DNA of 64,000 nucleotides from the NCBI RefSeq assembly GCF_003473485.1, contig NC_053044.1, forward strand, positions 1,500,501 to 1,564,500, written 5' to 3'. Shown here piece after piece: positions 34,493-45,260 of this stretch (position 1 is its first letter; the number at the start of each line of letters is the position of its first letter). Origin of the DNA: Medicago truncatula. Taxonomy: Eukaryota; Streptophyta; Magnoliopsida; Fabales; Fabaceae. Below the pieces are notes generated by a model, which saw only the letters and a program-made list of their open reading frames with translations, did no database searches and was not told where the DNA came from. Made by a program: the position numbers and the translations under genes.

Positions 34493-36766
34493 AGTACAAT
34501 TGTTAACATCCAAAAGAGTAAAATGTATTTTGGAGTTTTGCTTGATAGTGAATTATTGTCCTATACCTTTGGGCTAAGATCCCTGTGTTACCTTGGACAT
34601 GTAGGACGCCTATGCAGACAACACCTTTCTGCCTCCAAGTGCCAAATTATACTGAATCAATAATTTTAAAATTTTATTGATTTACTGTTTTGTCTTGTCC
34701 ATTTTTTTATCATGTTTATTGAAGTGTCAGATGTGCAGAGTTTGGGGTTTGTTACAAAGTTATTCGGTTACTTAAGTTAGTTTAGGTTCAGAATCGGTTA
34801 ATCCATCATGAGTTAGTTAACGAGATAGTTGGTGAATTCTAGATATAAATAATTGATACCAATTCTAAGCTGAGTTGGATGAATTTTTGTTTGTGTTAAT
34901 TTCTTTTGGTGAATTCATCTGTTCTGTTCTATATTCTCTGAGACATTTTCTTGTGTGATGGTGTTAGGATATAGGATAAGTGTATTGTCGGGATATAGGT
35001 TAGGATATGAGATAAGGAGGAGTTAGCAAGGAAAGTTATTGATTAATGACTAATGAAGTTGTTGTAGAGCTATCATGTATAAATAGAAGGATATATGATT
35101 AGGGGAGGTAGCATTCAGATCTGCAAACATTGCAAACAAAGTTCTTTCTATTTCAATACAATTTATGAGTTCTTAACGGATGGTTCCAAAGCTCGGTCAT
35201 TGAGATGATTTGTGCCTTCATCTGCAATGCCAAGAAACATTAGTGAAACTGGAAATAGAAGTGAGTGTTTAAGAGAGTGTAGAGGGACAGAGCGGTTGGC
35301 TCGTAAAGTTATCATTGCTTAGGTTACTCAAGGTGAAAAGTGTAAGCTTGGTTGGTGTTTTTATGTGAGTTATTTTGTTTGTATATACTTGGTCCCTTTT
35401 AGGGGGCATTTGGTCTTAGATTTTTTTTTCTTCTGATTTTTTGGGCAAGTTTCGGAGCAATCCGATGAGTTCAAAAACTGGATTTTTGACTAGGTCACGA
35501 CGGAAACAGCTAACAATAACCTAAAACACAATAATATGAGTTATGATGTTTAGTATGATTCTTAACTTGATTGTCCCTGTTACGAACATACTCGATCTTT
35601 GTGCTGTTATAGTTCGGATTGTCTGGTTTCCCCTAAATTCTTGACACAAGAGGGGGTATATGAGGTGTTACGATTTTATAATCTGGAAGAAGAAAAACAA
35701 AGAACGTGCCCTATTATTTTGGGTGTTCAAGTTATAAAAATTGAATTGCTTATTGTGTTTCGCTTGTATAATCCGAATAGATGGAAAAACTCATTTTCCA
35801 TCCAAAAACAGGGGGAAAACTCATTTCGGATTCTATAATCTGAAAATCCGCCACTGCAGTTTTGTAAAATTAATAACGTTTGTAGAATGCAACTATTTTT
35901 TTAGGTCTTCCTTTATTGTTACCTTTTGTTTATCGGATCACACTTGGTTGCTAAATAAAAGTGGCCTGGGTAAAAAAAATTAATAGACAAGCAGGACTAC
36001 TTTGATTCATATGTGAACTTCATTGATCTCGACAGTTTTAGATCTCCTCGCTTGTGGTTTGTGTTGTTTTCTCGTTGTTCTCGCTGACCCTTATAAGGAG
36101 GTGGTTGTTCTCTAAGACCCTTTCCCTTTCTGATGGTCCAAGCCCCAACTTGTTTTCCCAACCTCTCGGCAATGTCTTCCTCGTGGTTGTCGTCATTCTA
36201 CAAGGTGTGTAAATGGTCGGGTCTCTAGTGATGCATCTGGATTTTTCTGAATCTGGATGGTTGGTGGTGGTTTTGTGGTCTCTCTACTAGTATTCGATAC
36301 TGTCTCCTCTGCACCGGAAGGTGGGGTAGCTTGCATCATTGCTACAGGCTACGCTTGTTCCTCCCCCGAAATTCCCTGATTATTTTCCATATCTAGTGAG
36401 ATATGTAGGTTTCCAAGGATAAGGTTATGCGTCACTGTTGTTTGAATATTTGTCTCAATCCTTGTGACTAACTTCAGACTGCTTTAATATCCTAGTCATC
36501 TGCATAATTAACACAGGACAAATTGGGCTTGAAAGAGTCGGTAATGCTTGTTGTCGTCATTGTAGGGAGTTTGGTTCTTTGACTCGCTCCGTGTTGGCAG
36601 TCGTTCCACACACCAATATGCAGACCTTTGATTAGTGTTTGTTAGGATTAACTTGGATCCACTTGTGTGGTTTAAAATGTTTGTAATGACCATTTGAGTT
36701 GACCTACATTTTTTTGTTGATTTACTCGGTTAGAATTTGTGTTTTTCTAATTTTTTTTTAATGTTT
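34493..36766. other. Repeat-derived intergenic stretch
   Basis: 34962-35190 has an LTR-like start (tgttaggatataggataag) and a TATA motif (tgtataaatagaagg at about 35077), perhaps a copia LTR relic. 35640-35850 holds three variants of the TTCGGATT palindrome. 36040-36690 is less AT-rich and may be decayed retroelement coding sequence, but no domain could be read on either strand. Confidence 0.35.
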
Positions 36767-36775
36767 TTAATAATA

Positions 36776-37647
36776 GGGTTAATTAAGTTTTTGGTCCCTA
36801 TAAATATCTGTAGTTTTGTTTTTAGTCCCTATAAAAATAAATCACACTTTTTAGTCCCTATAAAATTTTCCGTTAGTGTTTTTAGTCCCTGTTAAATTAA
36901 AATTTGTTTAATTATGCTTAAAATTTTAAATTTTTTAATGATTTTTTACATACTTGTTTAAAACATTATAAAAGGTTCTGCCACAATAAATTAATTCAAA
37001 ATTTTATTTTTAGGTCCAAATTTTCGTTAGTTTTATCTTGAATTTTTGGCGTTTTAAAAAAATTATATTTGATTCATTACATGTTAAAAAATTCTAATTT
37101 TTTATAAAAGAGATTATTATAATGTTCTTAGCATGTCTGTTAAAAATCATTTAAAAATATAAAAGTTTAAGTATAATTAAACAAATTTCAATTTAACAGG
37201 GACCAACACATACTTTTAGTCCTTATAAGATTAAAATTTTCTTAATTGTGCTTAAACTTTTAAATTTGTAACATATTTTTCACATACTTACTTAGAATAT
37301 TATACAAAGTTCCTCCGCAAAAAAGTAACTTAAAATTTTATTATTTGGTCCAAATTTTCATAAATATAATCTTGAAAATTTGGCTTTTAGAAAAATTTAT
37401 ATTTAATTCATTACATGTTAAAAAAATATTTTTTTTTTACAAAAGAGTGTCTTATGATGTTATGAACATGTATGTAAAAAATCTTTCAAAAATTTAGAAG
37501 TTTAAGCATAATTAAACAAATTTTAATTTAACAGGGACTAAAAACACTAACAGAAAAATTTGTAGGGACTAAAAAGTGTGATTTATTTTTATAGGGACCA
37601 AAAACAAAACTGCAGATATTTATAGGGACCAAAAACTTAATTAACCC
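36776..37647. mobile_element. Mutator-like fold-back element, 872 bp, 9-bp target duplication
   Basis: The ends gggttaattaagtttttggt and their inverse form TIRs of over 200 bp, studded with tagtccctataaaa / ttttatagggacta motifs. The 9-mer ttaataata flanks both sides (36767-36775 and 37648-37656). The inner parts also show direct duplication: 36880-37200 resembles 37214-37525. No transposase is encoded. Confidence 0.9.
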
Positions 37648-37800
37648 TTAATAATATATATGAGCATTTTCCAAGCATTAGAGTTCTTTTATTCTCTTTG
37701 ATGTCATTGTGCTTTTACTTTAGCAAGCAAAGAAACTCAAATATAAATAAATAATAATAAAGTTATTTAAATATTAATTAAAATATATTGTAAAACTATA

Positions 37801-37860
37801 TTGTAGGTAAGGATAATGTATAATATATGCAAGATCCTCCGTTCGAACTGCGGCCACCAC
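37801..37860 (+). mobile_element. tRNA-derived SINE-like fragment
   Basis: ggtaaggataatgtataata, then tgcaagatcctccgttcgaa, then a ccaccacc end. It matches the units at 6680-6864 and 50881. The A-box half is missing. Confidence 0.5.
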
Positions 37861-38062
37861 CAAAATAAAATATATAGAAGAGAAAATAAATATTAATTTG
37901 TTTAGGGAAAATAAATATTAAAAATTAGAAAAATACTATATCGTAACATGATAACAAAATTTAATTTTACTCAAAAAGAAAAAAAAAATTAAAATTTTAT
38001 TTTCTTTACTATTCTAGAATTGTTTTTAAGAAAATTAAATTAGTCAAATATTAATTATTAAA

Positions 38063-38135
38063 GGGGGTGTAGCTCATATGGTAGAGCGCTCGCTTCGCAT
38101 GCGAGAGGCACGGGGTTCGATTCCCCGCACCTCCA
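38063..38135 (+). tRNA. tRNA-Ala (anticodon CGC)
   Basis: 73 bases fold as a canonical cloverleaf. The acceptor stem GGGGGTG pairs with CACCTCC (one G-T pair), with A as discriminator. The A-box is TAGCTCATATGGTAGAGCG, the anticodon arm CTCGC-TTCGCAT-GCGAG has anticodon CGC, and the T arm CGGGG-TTCGATT-CCCCG holds the B-box. There is no intron and no encoded CCA, as in eukaryotic nuclear genes. T-runs follow at about 38168, which could end pol III transcription. Confidence 0.95.
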
Positions 38136-38252
38136 ACAAAATACTCATTTAACTTTTAATTAACATTTTTTTTTTGTGAAAGATTTTAAGATGTTACAAT
38201 TGACCCATTGTTTATCTTTTCTGATTTTAACCAAGAGGGTTCCCAACAATTT

Positions 38253-38255
<3 letters not shown>

Positions 38256-38295
<40 letters not shown>
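38256..38295. repeat. (AT)n microsatellite, left of MITE
   Basis: About 20 AT units directly left of the MITE at 38301. Confidence 0.95.
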
Positions 38296-38298
<3 letters not shown>

Positions 38299-38300
38299 GC

Positions 38301-38689
38301 AGGATCCGTTAACACCAGGTGTAAGTCAAAAGATTTATTTTATTCCTTTCCAAATTTCAATCGACCAGTAAGGTGCTTCGATTAAGTTTCACTTTGACTA
38401 CCCTTTTGATTCCCACCCCAATATATTGAGATAGAAATTCCTCTATGCTGAACTTAATTCGTTCTTTTTTCTGGACCAAAATGGGAAAAAAGTTTCAATA
38501 CATTTGGTGATATGTGTGATCCATAGCAAAAAAGTTTCAGGGAATAACTTATATCACCAAATTATTATCATGTGATACACACAAATTTCAAATAATTAGT
38601 TTCCGTATTTTAAACCGTTGGATTAATTAGATTCAACCGTTCAAATTTGATATAAGTCTTTTTACTTACACCTGGTATTAACGGATCCT
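38301..38689. mobile_element. MITE inserted in an AT microsatellite
   Basis: The left end aggatccgttaacaccaggt and the right end cctggtattaacggatccta are inverted over about 33 bp. The interior is AT-rich with no ORF. (AT)n tracts lie on both sides, so the target duplication cannot be resolved. Confidence 0.8.
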
Positions 38690-38691
38690 AA

Positions 38692-38693
<2 letters not shown>

Positions 38694-38745
<52 letters not shown>
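38694..38745. repeat. (TA)n microsatellite, right of MITE
   Basis: About 26 TA units directly right of the MITE. Confidence 0.95.
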
Positions 38746-38751
<6 letters not shown>

Positions 38752-39126
38752 GTATTCTGAATTCTATAGTTAAAAGATGAACATCAAAAATATTCTATAA
38801 TCCCAATTTCTCTTTCAATGTTGGACTAAAAGCATTTTTTTTAATATAGCAAAATTAGAGTTGATTTAACAAAATAGCTTGCCTAATTAGAACTCAAATT
38901 GTTAAATTTGAAATAAAAGAATCACCATTCACAACCAAATGGGAGAGAAGACGAAAAATCTTGTTGTGATGAAGGGAAAAGTCATGTAAGGAGATGAGGG
39001 TGCTGAAAGATAAAGTGTGCGAGTTCTTAAATTAAGAGGTTTAATATAAGCCATTGATTTTGATCTAACGGTTGTAAAAAGCTCCTCTCATCTCTCACAA
39101 TAAAAAGCCCTCTCATTTGATATGCC

Positions 39127-39131
<5 letters not shown>

Positions 39132-39200
<69 letters not shown>
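39132..39200. repeat. (TA)n(TG)n compound microsatellite
   Basis: About 26 TA units followed by about 8 GT units. The ORFs on both strands here are repeat artefacts. Confidence 0.95.
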
Positions 39201-40543
39201 TATTAACAAAATATTATTTATTAAATTTAATTAACGACAACAAACTCAAATCAATACTTCAAAAAAAAGAAGAAAAAAAACAAACTCAAATCAAAATAAA
39301 ATATTCTCCTGGTCCTATTTTACAACTAATGGTATAAGATAATATAGAGAAAATCAAGAAGGCCTAATAGATGTTGATGGATCAGCTAGACTTTAGAGTG
39401 TGGAGGTTCTATGGAAGCACCATAAGAAAACTATGAAGAACGATGTAAAATTGGCTAGAATTGTTAGGATTTATCAAAAATTATCTAAATAGATCACAAT
39501 TATCTAAATGTATTAATCTCTACCGCTACGTGTATAGATGTTATGATTTATAAAAAATAAAAATAAATAAGTTGAATAAATGACCTAGATGATTACCGAA
39601 AAAATTATGATTGATCAGTATTTATCAATATATGTTTTGATTTAATATTGTAACTTTATTTTTGGTTTTCCAAAGATTTCATTCACCGAATGTGATCTTA
39701 GTTAATATGTTTTAGACACTAAATATAGATATCTTTCAATTTGAGATTCAAACCTTAAAAAGTTTTAAAAATAATTTGACCACATATAAAGATTACAATT
39801 GTAATTTTAGAACCTTGCTTGAATTAGTCAAAATTTCTATAACTACACTTACAAAACAAAAATACAAAAGAAGACGAAAAAGTTACACAAATAACTATTT
39901 TGCAATTGTTTTCGAAGTAATTCAAACTTTGTACTTCGAGGTTACAATACTACCTCTTAGTACTGAGCTAACACCTCGAGTGTAATATTTTACAATATCA
40001 ACCTATCATATTTCACCATTATATCATTTTTCTATATTATATGGTGAGATATGATTGAGTAAGAATGTAAAAATGTTTACACTATCAATAGATATACATA
40101 TCAAAAATTAAAATTAAAATTAAACATATAATGAAGAAATTAGTAAATGGGTAAATAAATAAATATTAGTAAGTAAAAACATAAAATACATTGTACCATG
40201 TTAAAAAGATATGTAAACTTGTAATATAATACCTTAAAAGTTGAATAAAAAGATTCCTCGTATAAATATCATCAATTGGTAAATGTTAAATTATTTTATT
40301 AGCGAAGAAAAACTTCATATGCTAAAACAATAACATAATACCATTTTTTATATTTTGCAAGTTTGATATTTTTCCTTTTTGTTAAGGAATCAACATCGTT
40401 TAATTGAACGGTCTACATTGAGTTGCACCTAATAGTTGGTTTCTGCTTATACATTTTGTCTTTTAAAGGTCAAAATCTTCCGAGCTTTTCACAAAAGAAA
40501 GAGATATCAGAAGCGTAGGCAGTGTGTAGGATTTTCTCCAACT

Positions 40544-41371
40544 ATGGAGAACAATAGAAGAGAATGTCACATTTGTAACAAGTCATTTTCTAATGGAAAA
40601 GCATTGGGAGGCCACATGAAAACTCACTTGGCTAAATTACCAATTCCTCTAAAATCTCCAATCAACAACCAAGCACCTGAACACTCAGTTGAGTCCACCA
40701 AACATCAAACTCACTCTATTTCTACATCCTCCTCATCAATTTCCAATCCAAAAAACCCTATACATAATCTCCGAGCTTTGAAGAGGAACTTTTATCATAC
40801 CCTTTTAAACTTCGGTAAGAATAGTGTGTTTGATTCTTTTCCAAAAAACCCAACTGGAAAAAGATCGAAACGTGGTCGTAGACAATTTAATTTGGCTGAA
40901 GATAATACAATATTCAATGTGGCTAAAAAGAAAGAAGAAAATACAAGATTTAACGTGGCTGAAGAAAATGAAGAGGATACACGATTTAATACACAAATTA
41001 AATTAGTGTATAGTGATTTGGATACAGAAGCTGCTGAAACATTGGCTATTATTTGTGTGAACGAATGGAAACAAGTTGAGGAGAAATACTATATTGAAAA
41101 GAAAAAGGTTAGTGAAAATGGCAACATCATGTTTGAGTGCGATATTTGTCATGAAGTTTTTCAATATTGCAAAGATCTTGTTAGACATGAAGCAATCCAT
41201 AAGAAAAATAACAATCTATCTGAAGAAATTGGTATAAGTGGAAAGGAATATGATGTTGTAAATGAAGAAGTTCACAAGTGCACATATTGCTTGAAATTTT
41301 TTGAATTTGATCATGTACTTGAGGAACACAAAACGGTACACTTATCCAATTTTTCTGATTCTAACCCATAG
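40544..41371 (+). CDS. C2H2 zinc-finger protein, copy B
   Basis: An intronless gene of 275 residues. The start MENNRREC at 40544 is chosen because gtaggattttctccaactat precedes both this ATG and that of copy A; the frame is open back to 40436 but that extension is not conserved. Finger 1 (about residues 8-28) is CHICNKSFSNGKALGGHMKTH, finger 2 is CDICHEVFQYCKDLVRHEAIH and finger 3 is CTYCLKFFEFDHVLEEHKTVH. Finger 2 has gained an extra Cys and finger 3 keeps its ligands. Copy B has three acidic units (FNLAEDNT, FNVAKKKEENT, FNVAEENEEDT) where copy A has two. A basic patch (GKRSKRGRR) precedes them. Likely a nuclear regulator, paralogous to copy A; the role is unknown. Confidence 0.87.
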   Translation: MENNRRECHICNKSFSNGKALGGHMKTHLAKLPIPLKSPINNQAPEHSVESTKHQTHSISTSSSSISNPKNPIHNLRALKRNFYHTLLNFGKNSVFDSFPKNPTGKRSKRGRRQFNLAEDNTIFNVAKKKEENTRFNVAEENEEDTRFNTQIKLVYSDLDTEAAETLAIICVNEWKQVEEKYYIEKKKVSENGNIMFECDICHEVFQYCKDLVRHEAIHKKNNNLSEEIGISGKEYDVVNEEVHKCTYCLKFFEFDHVLEEHKTVHLSNFSDSNP

Positions 41372-44300
41372 AAACATGATTTTAAATTGAGATTGTATTC
41401 ATTGGTTTAGGTTTTAATGTAATTGCATTTTATTTGTTTTGAATAATGTTAAATAGTTGGATTTACTTCATTTGATTATCATGTAAGAATTCTTGTTGGT
41501 AAGTTTTATCTTTATAGTGTTACTTATTGTTGTTGGCCGCAAGAATTTTCTATTGGTTTTGACGTTTCAATTTTAGACACTAACTCCTTGCAATAAAACT
41601 ATCATGCAATTACAAACAGTAATCAATCTCAATCATTGATTTAATGTTATATGGTGTAGATTACACCGTTAGTAAACTAATGTTAAACAATCTCAACTAT
41701 TGACTTTAGATTAGACGATCAAGATCTATAACATTCTGACATAGTTGCAGGTCGAAATCCAAATTTTTATATACAAAAGTTTGAAATTGTTGGTTAACAT
41801 AGCTAAAATTAATATCGAACCTTTGTCGAGTTCTATCAATGTTCATGTATATTCAAGTATTATTAATGTCAACTAAGTGACCAAGTGAGAAGAAGTGCTT
41901 TTTTATGATAAAAATTTACGATCATCGGTACCACAGTTCAAGGTAAGAAAGACATTAGACTTCAAAGAGCACTCGCAATAAAACTACACTTGCTTCCCTA
42001 TGATGTTAAAACTACACTTGCTTCCCTATGATGTGAGGCATGTAAACTTTTTGTTGGATTTGGAATCACAATAAATTAGCAATGTATCATGTGGTAGCAC
42101 ACAACTAATACATGTTTGATATTTATGTTTGAATATTCTCAATTATAATTAATTTGGCTTTTTGAATCGATTCTAATTGTAAGTAAGAATTCAAAGCTTT
42201 GTCTCTAAATTTTATTTTGATTTTATTGTCCAACTAACTTTTACATGAATGAGTTCAAACATAATTTATTTTCATTTCAACTAAAACCTAGTAGAAATCA
42301 ATTTTTATCATCATAGAACCAAACACAAAGTAATAGTTTCATTTCATTTCATGATTCTACTCCTAAAAAAAAAATATTTGAACACATGCTTACAACAAGT
42401 TTCAATTGCAATAACATAAAATTTAAAATCAGTAGATTGAATAGAACCAAAGCTACTATTTTATTCACATAATACCATTTCACCAAAGATATATACTTAA
42501 GGCAAGTTTGTTATAGATTAAAAAATCAAAAATTAGGATTCAATAATTTATATCTTATTTTTTTTTTAGAGATTTTAAGAAAAATATATGCTATTTTATA
42601 TTTGTTTGTTTATCACAATGGAAATTGTGAATAAAATAGTATTTATTGAAAAAAAAAATTAAGAGAAACAATTGAAAGTAATTTATTTTAAGCAATTTTT
42701 AATTTTATAATAAATGGATAAAATTACTAATAAAAATATATATTTTTTTTTTAAATAAACTGCATCATACCGGACATAAAAGTTATGAATAAAGAAGTTA
42801 AACATGTTGGTAGATTTTCAACCATGTGGTTAACATCTATTGCTTCAATTGTTTCAAATATTATGATATAAGCAACACAGTGGCAGGAGTGTTGATATAT
42901 TTCCAATCATTTGGTTAACATCTTTTGAAGGTCTATTACGGGATTAAAGACCATAGGTCATTGATATATGATGGAATGCACTTCATTCCATTTCATGTAA
43001 TTGACATTCTTTTGCCAGAAATTTTCAATATAAATATCCAAATATTAAAATTGTAGTGTTGTTCTATCTAATGTCATGTAAGCAACATAAGACATGTAAG
43101 ATCAACACTGTGATTACATACATCTCAAATATTATTTAAAGAAAGAAAAAAAAATACAAAAAGGAATAAAAACTAAACTTGTAGGAAGAGATAAAAAATG
43201 AAAAGCAAGTAAGACTAAATTTATTTTAGAAAAAGTTTGTTTTACTAAAAAGTTTATTAGCATAATGATTTTCTTCTGTGAAGATAGGATAAACCTTGAA
43301 TTTAGAGTCGTTGAACATGCAAGTCCAATAAAACTTATGTCTCAGGAGTTAGCCCTCTAATTTTTCACTACTATAGACTACTAGTATATACTCTTAGACA
43401 TAAATAGATTGGTAGCTTTGTCTTACCAACGCTTATACCTACACATTTTTGGCATTCCTTTTTGTAAACAAATGAACAAAGAGCGAAATATTATTCGCTT
43501 GACATTGACCATTGACATCAAGAATACCCTAGGTTCCTCAACACTTCAAAGTCCTCGCCTTGAGCAATGAGACAACGGCTTGGGGGATTACTATTTCGGA
43601 CCATGCCAATACCTAATCTTTGTGTTATCCCATCTTATGCTAATAAGGTGTCTATCCACACTTGCACTGGATAATAAGTTCATAGCACACTTGAGCCCCT
43701 TGTCTAATCAAACAGTCACATAGACATTGAGCCATAAAGGTAAAAATAACTTATCATCTCACGGGTCTATCAATAAATTGATTCAGACAAAAATTAGGTA
43801 CAGACTTTCATTTTGAGATATCAACTCAAAGCACTTTAAGACCTCACTGACTTAAGCGTTGAAGTTTCTTCGCAGGTACACCTCCATAATGGTAAAGGAG
43901 AGCCGTGAACCATGTATAATAGTATATTTATGATTATGCATTGAATGCGGCTGAAATTAAAAAGTCAATACTTTTAAATGATGCTAATATTATAAGGTTA
44001 TAAGGATAAAATGATAAACTAATTTTAAACTCCCCTCTCTTAAACCAAACATGTATGTAATTAAAAAAAATCATCTCCCCTCCCCTTTCCTTTATTGAAC
44101 GAAAAAGACCATAAAGACATGTTATATTTTTTTAACATGATTGTGCAAGAAAAATACTAAACTATGATCTATTTTGTTATGTTCTATTTATAATAACTCT
44201 GATGTCGAGTTTTCTAGGAGATAGGCTGATATGGCTTCTGAGAACCATGCAAAGGTGACCATATATAACGTTAGTTATCAATTTTATTTTGACATAAAAG

Positions 44301-45260
44301 ATTGTATTGATTCTTTAATTTTAAATGAAACGAATTAGATTTTATCATTTAAAATATACATTTTGTAAAAAGAAAATCATCTAAAATATACATAAAGTAA
44401 TGTTATTCGAACAACTAAAAATCAATAGATTTTAACACTAAATAAAAATATATCATTTATAACTGCTAATGTAACTTGAAAAGATAGAAAAATAATTAAA
44501 AAATAACTTGTAAATTAATCGTATACATAAATGGTATTGAACAACTAAAAACTTGTCAAAATAACATTTTTCACTATCCGAACCTCTTTGGAGTTCATTT
44601 GGATGTATTTGGATAAGGAGTGGAATATTTTCATTCATCATATTTTTCAGAAGAAAACTCTTGCGCGGATATACTTACAAAATTAGATGCTAATCATTCA
44701 GAGTCTCTTGTGATGGTACATCAACCATTACCATGTCTATTCTCAACCTTACTAGTTGATGCGATGAGAGTGTCCTCTATCTACTCACATTAAAATTTAA
44801 TCAAAACATTTTGAAAAACTAAAACAATAAAAACAAAAGGAAACATAACAAAACAAACAAAAATAATACAAGCCTTAAAAAAAAAGAACAAATAAAAAGT
44901 GGAAGGATAAATTTTGTCAGCAAGTGGATCTCAATAGGCCATCTAGCACTTGTTGTAGCATCTAGTCCAAACCTTTTTACCAAGAAAAACAAAAAGCAAA
45001 TTTAATAAAATGATTGCAAATAATTTTCATACAAAAAAATGACCCACACAAATCCACATCTATATTTATCAAACATTATCAAACTCAAAAAATTTACTTT
45101 AACCTCAAAAATAAAAATAAAAATAAAAATTAATACAAATCAATTTTGAACCCTTTATTGAGAAAATGCAGAAGAAAGCATAAACACAAACACAACAAGA
45201 GACTCATCTTCACTGAACTTTCTTACATATATACAAAAAAACTGGGAATGCTACCAAACG
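41372..45260. other. Intergenic region between zinc-finger copy B and the F-box gene
   Basis: 41372 to about 42330 belongs to the duplicated block shared with copy A. Near 41990-42030 the phrase aaaactacacttgcttccct is tandemly doubled. About 43260-43930 is less AT-rich and contains cactgacttaagcgttgaag and cgcaggtacacctcc, which recall the R-U5 end of gypsy LTRs. The rest is AT-rich with no gene recognised. Confidence 0.4.

Noticed and set aside
40436-40543. Upstream start (MVSAYTF...) for zinc-finger copy B
   Set aside because: The extension is not conserved in copy A, where the ATG equivalent to 40544 is used.
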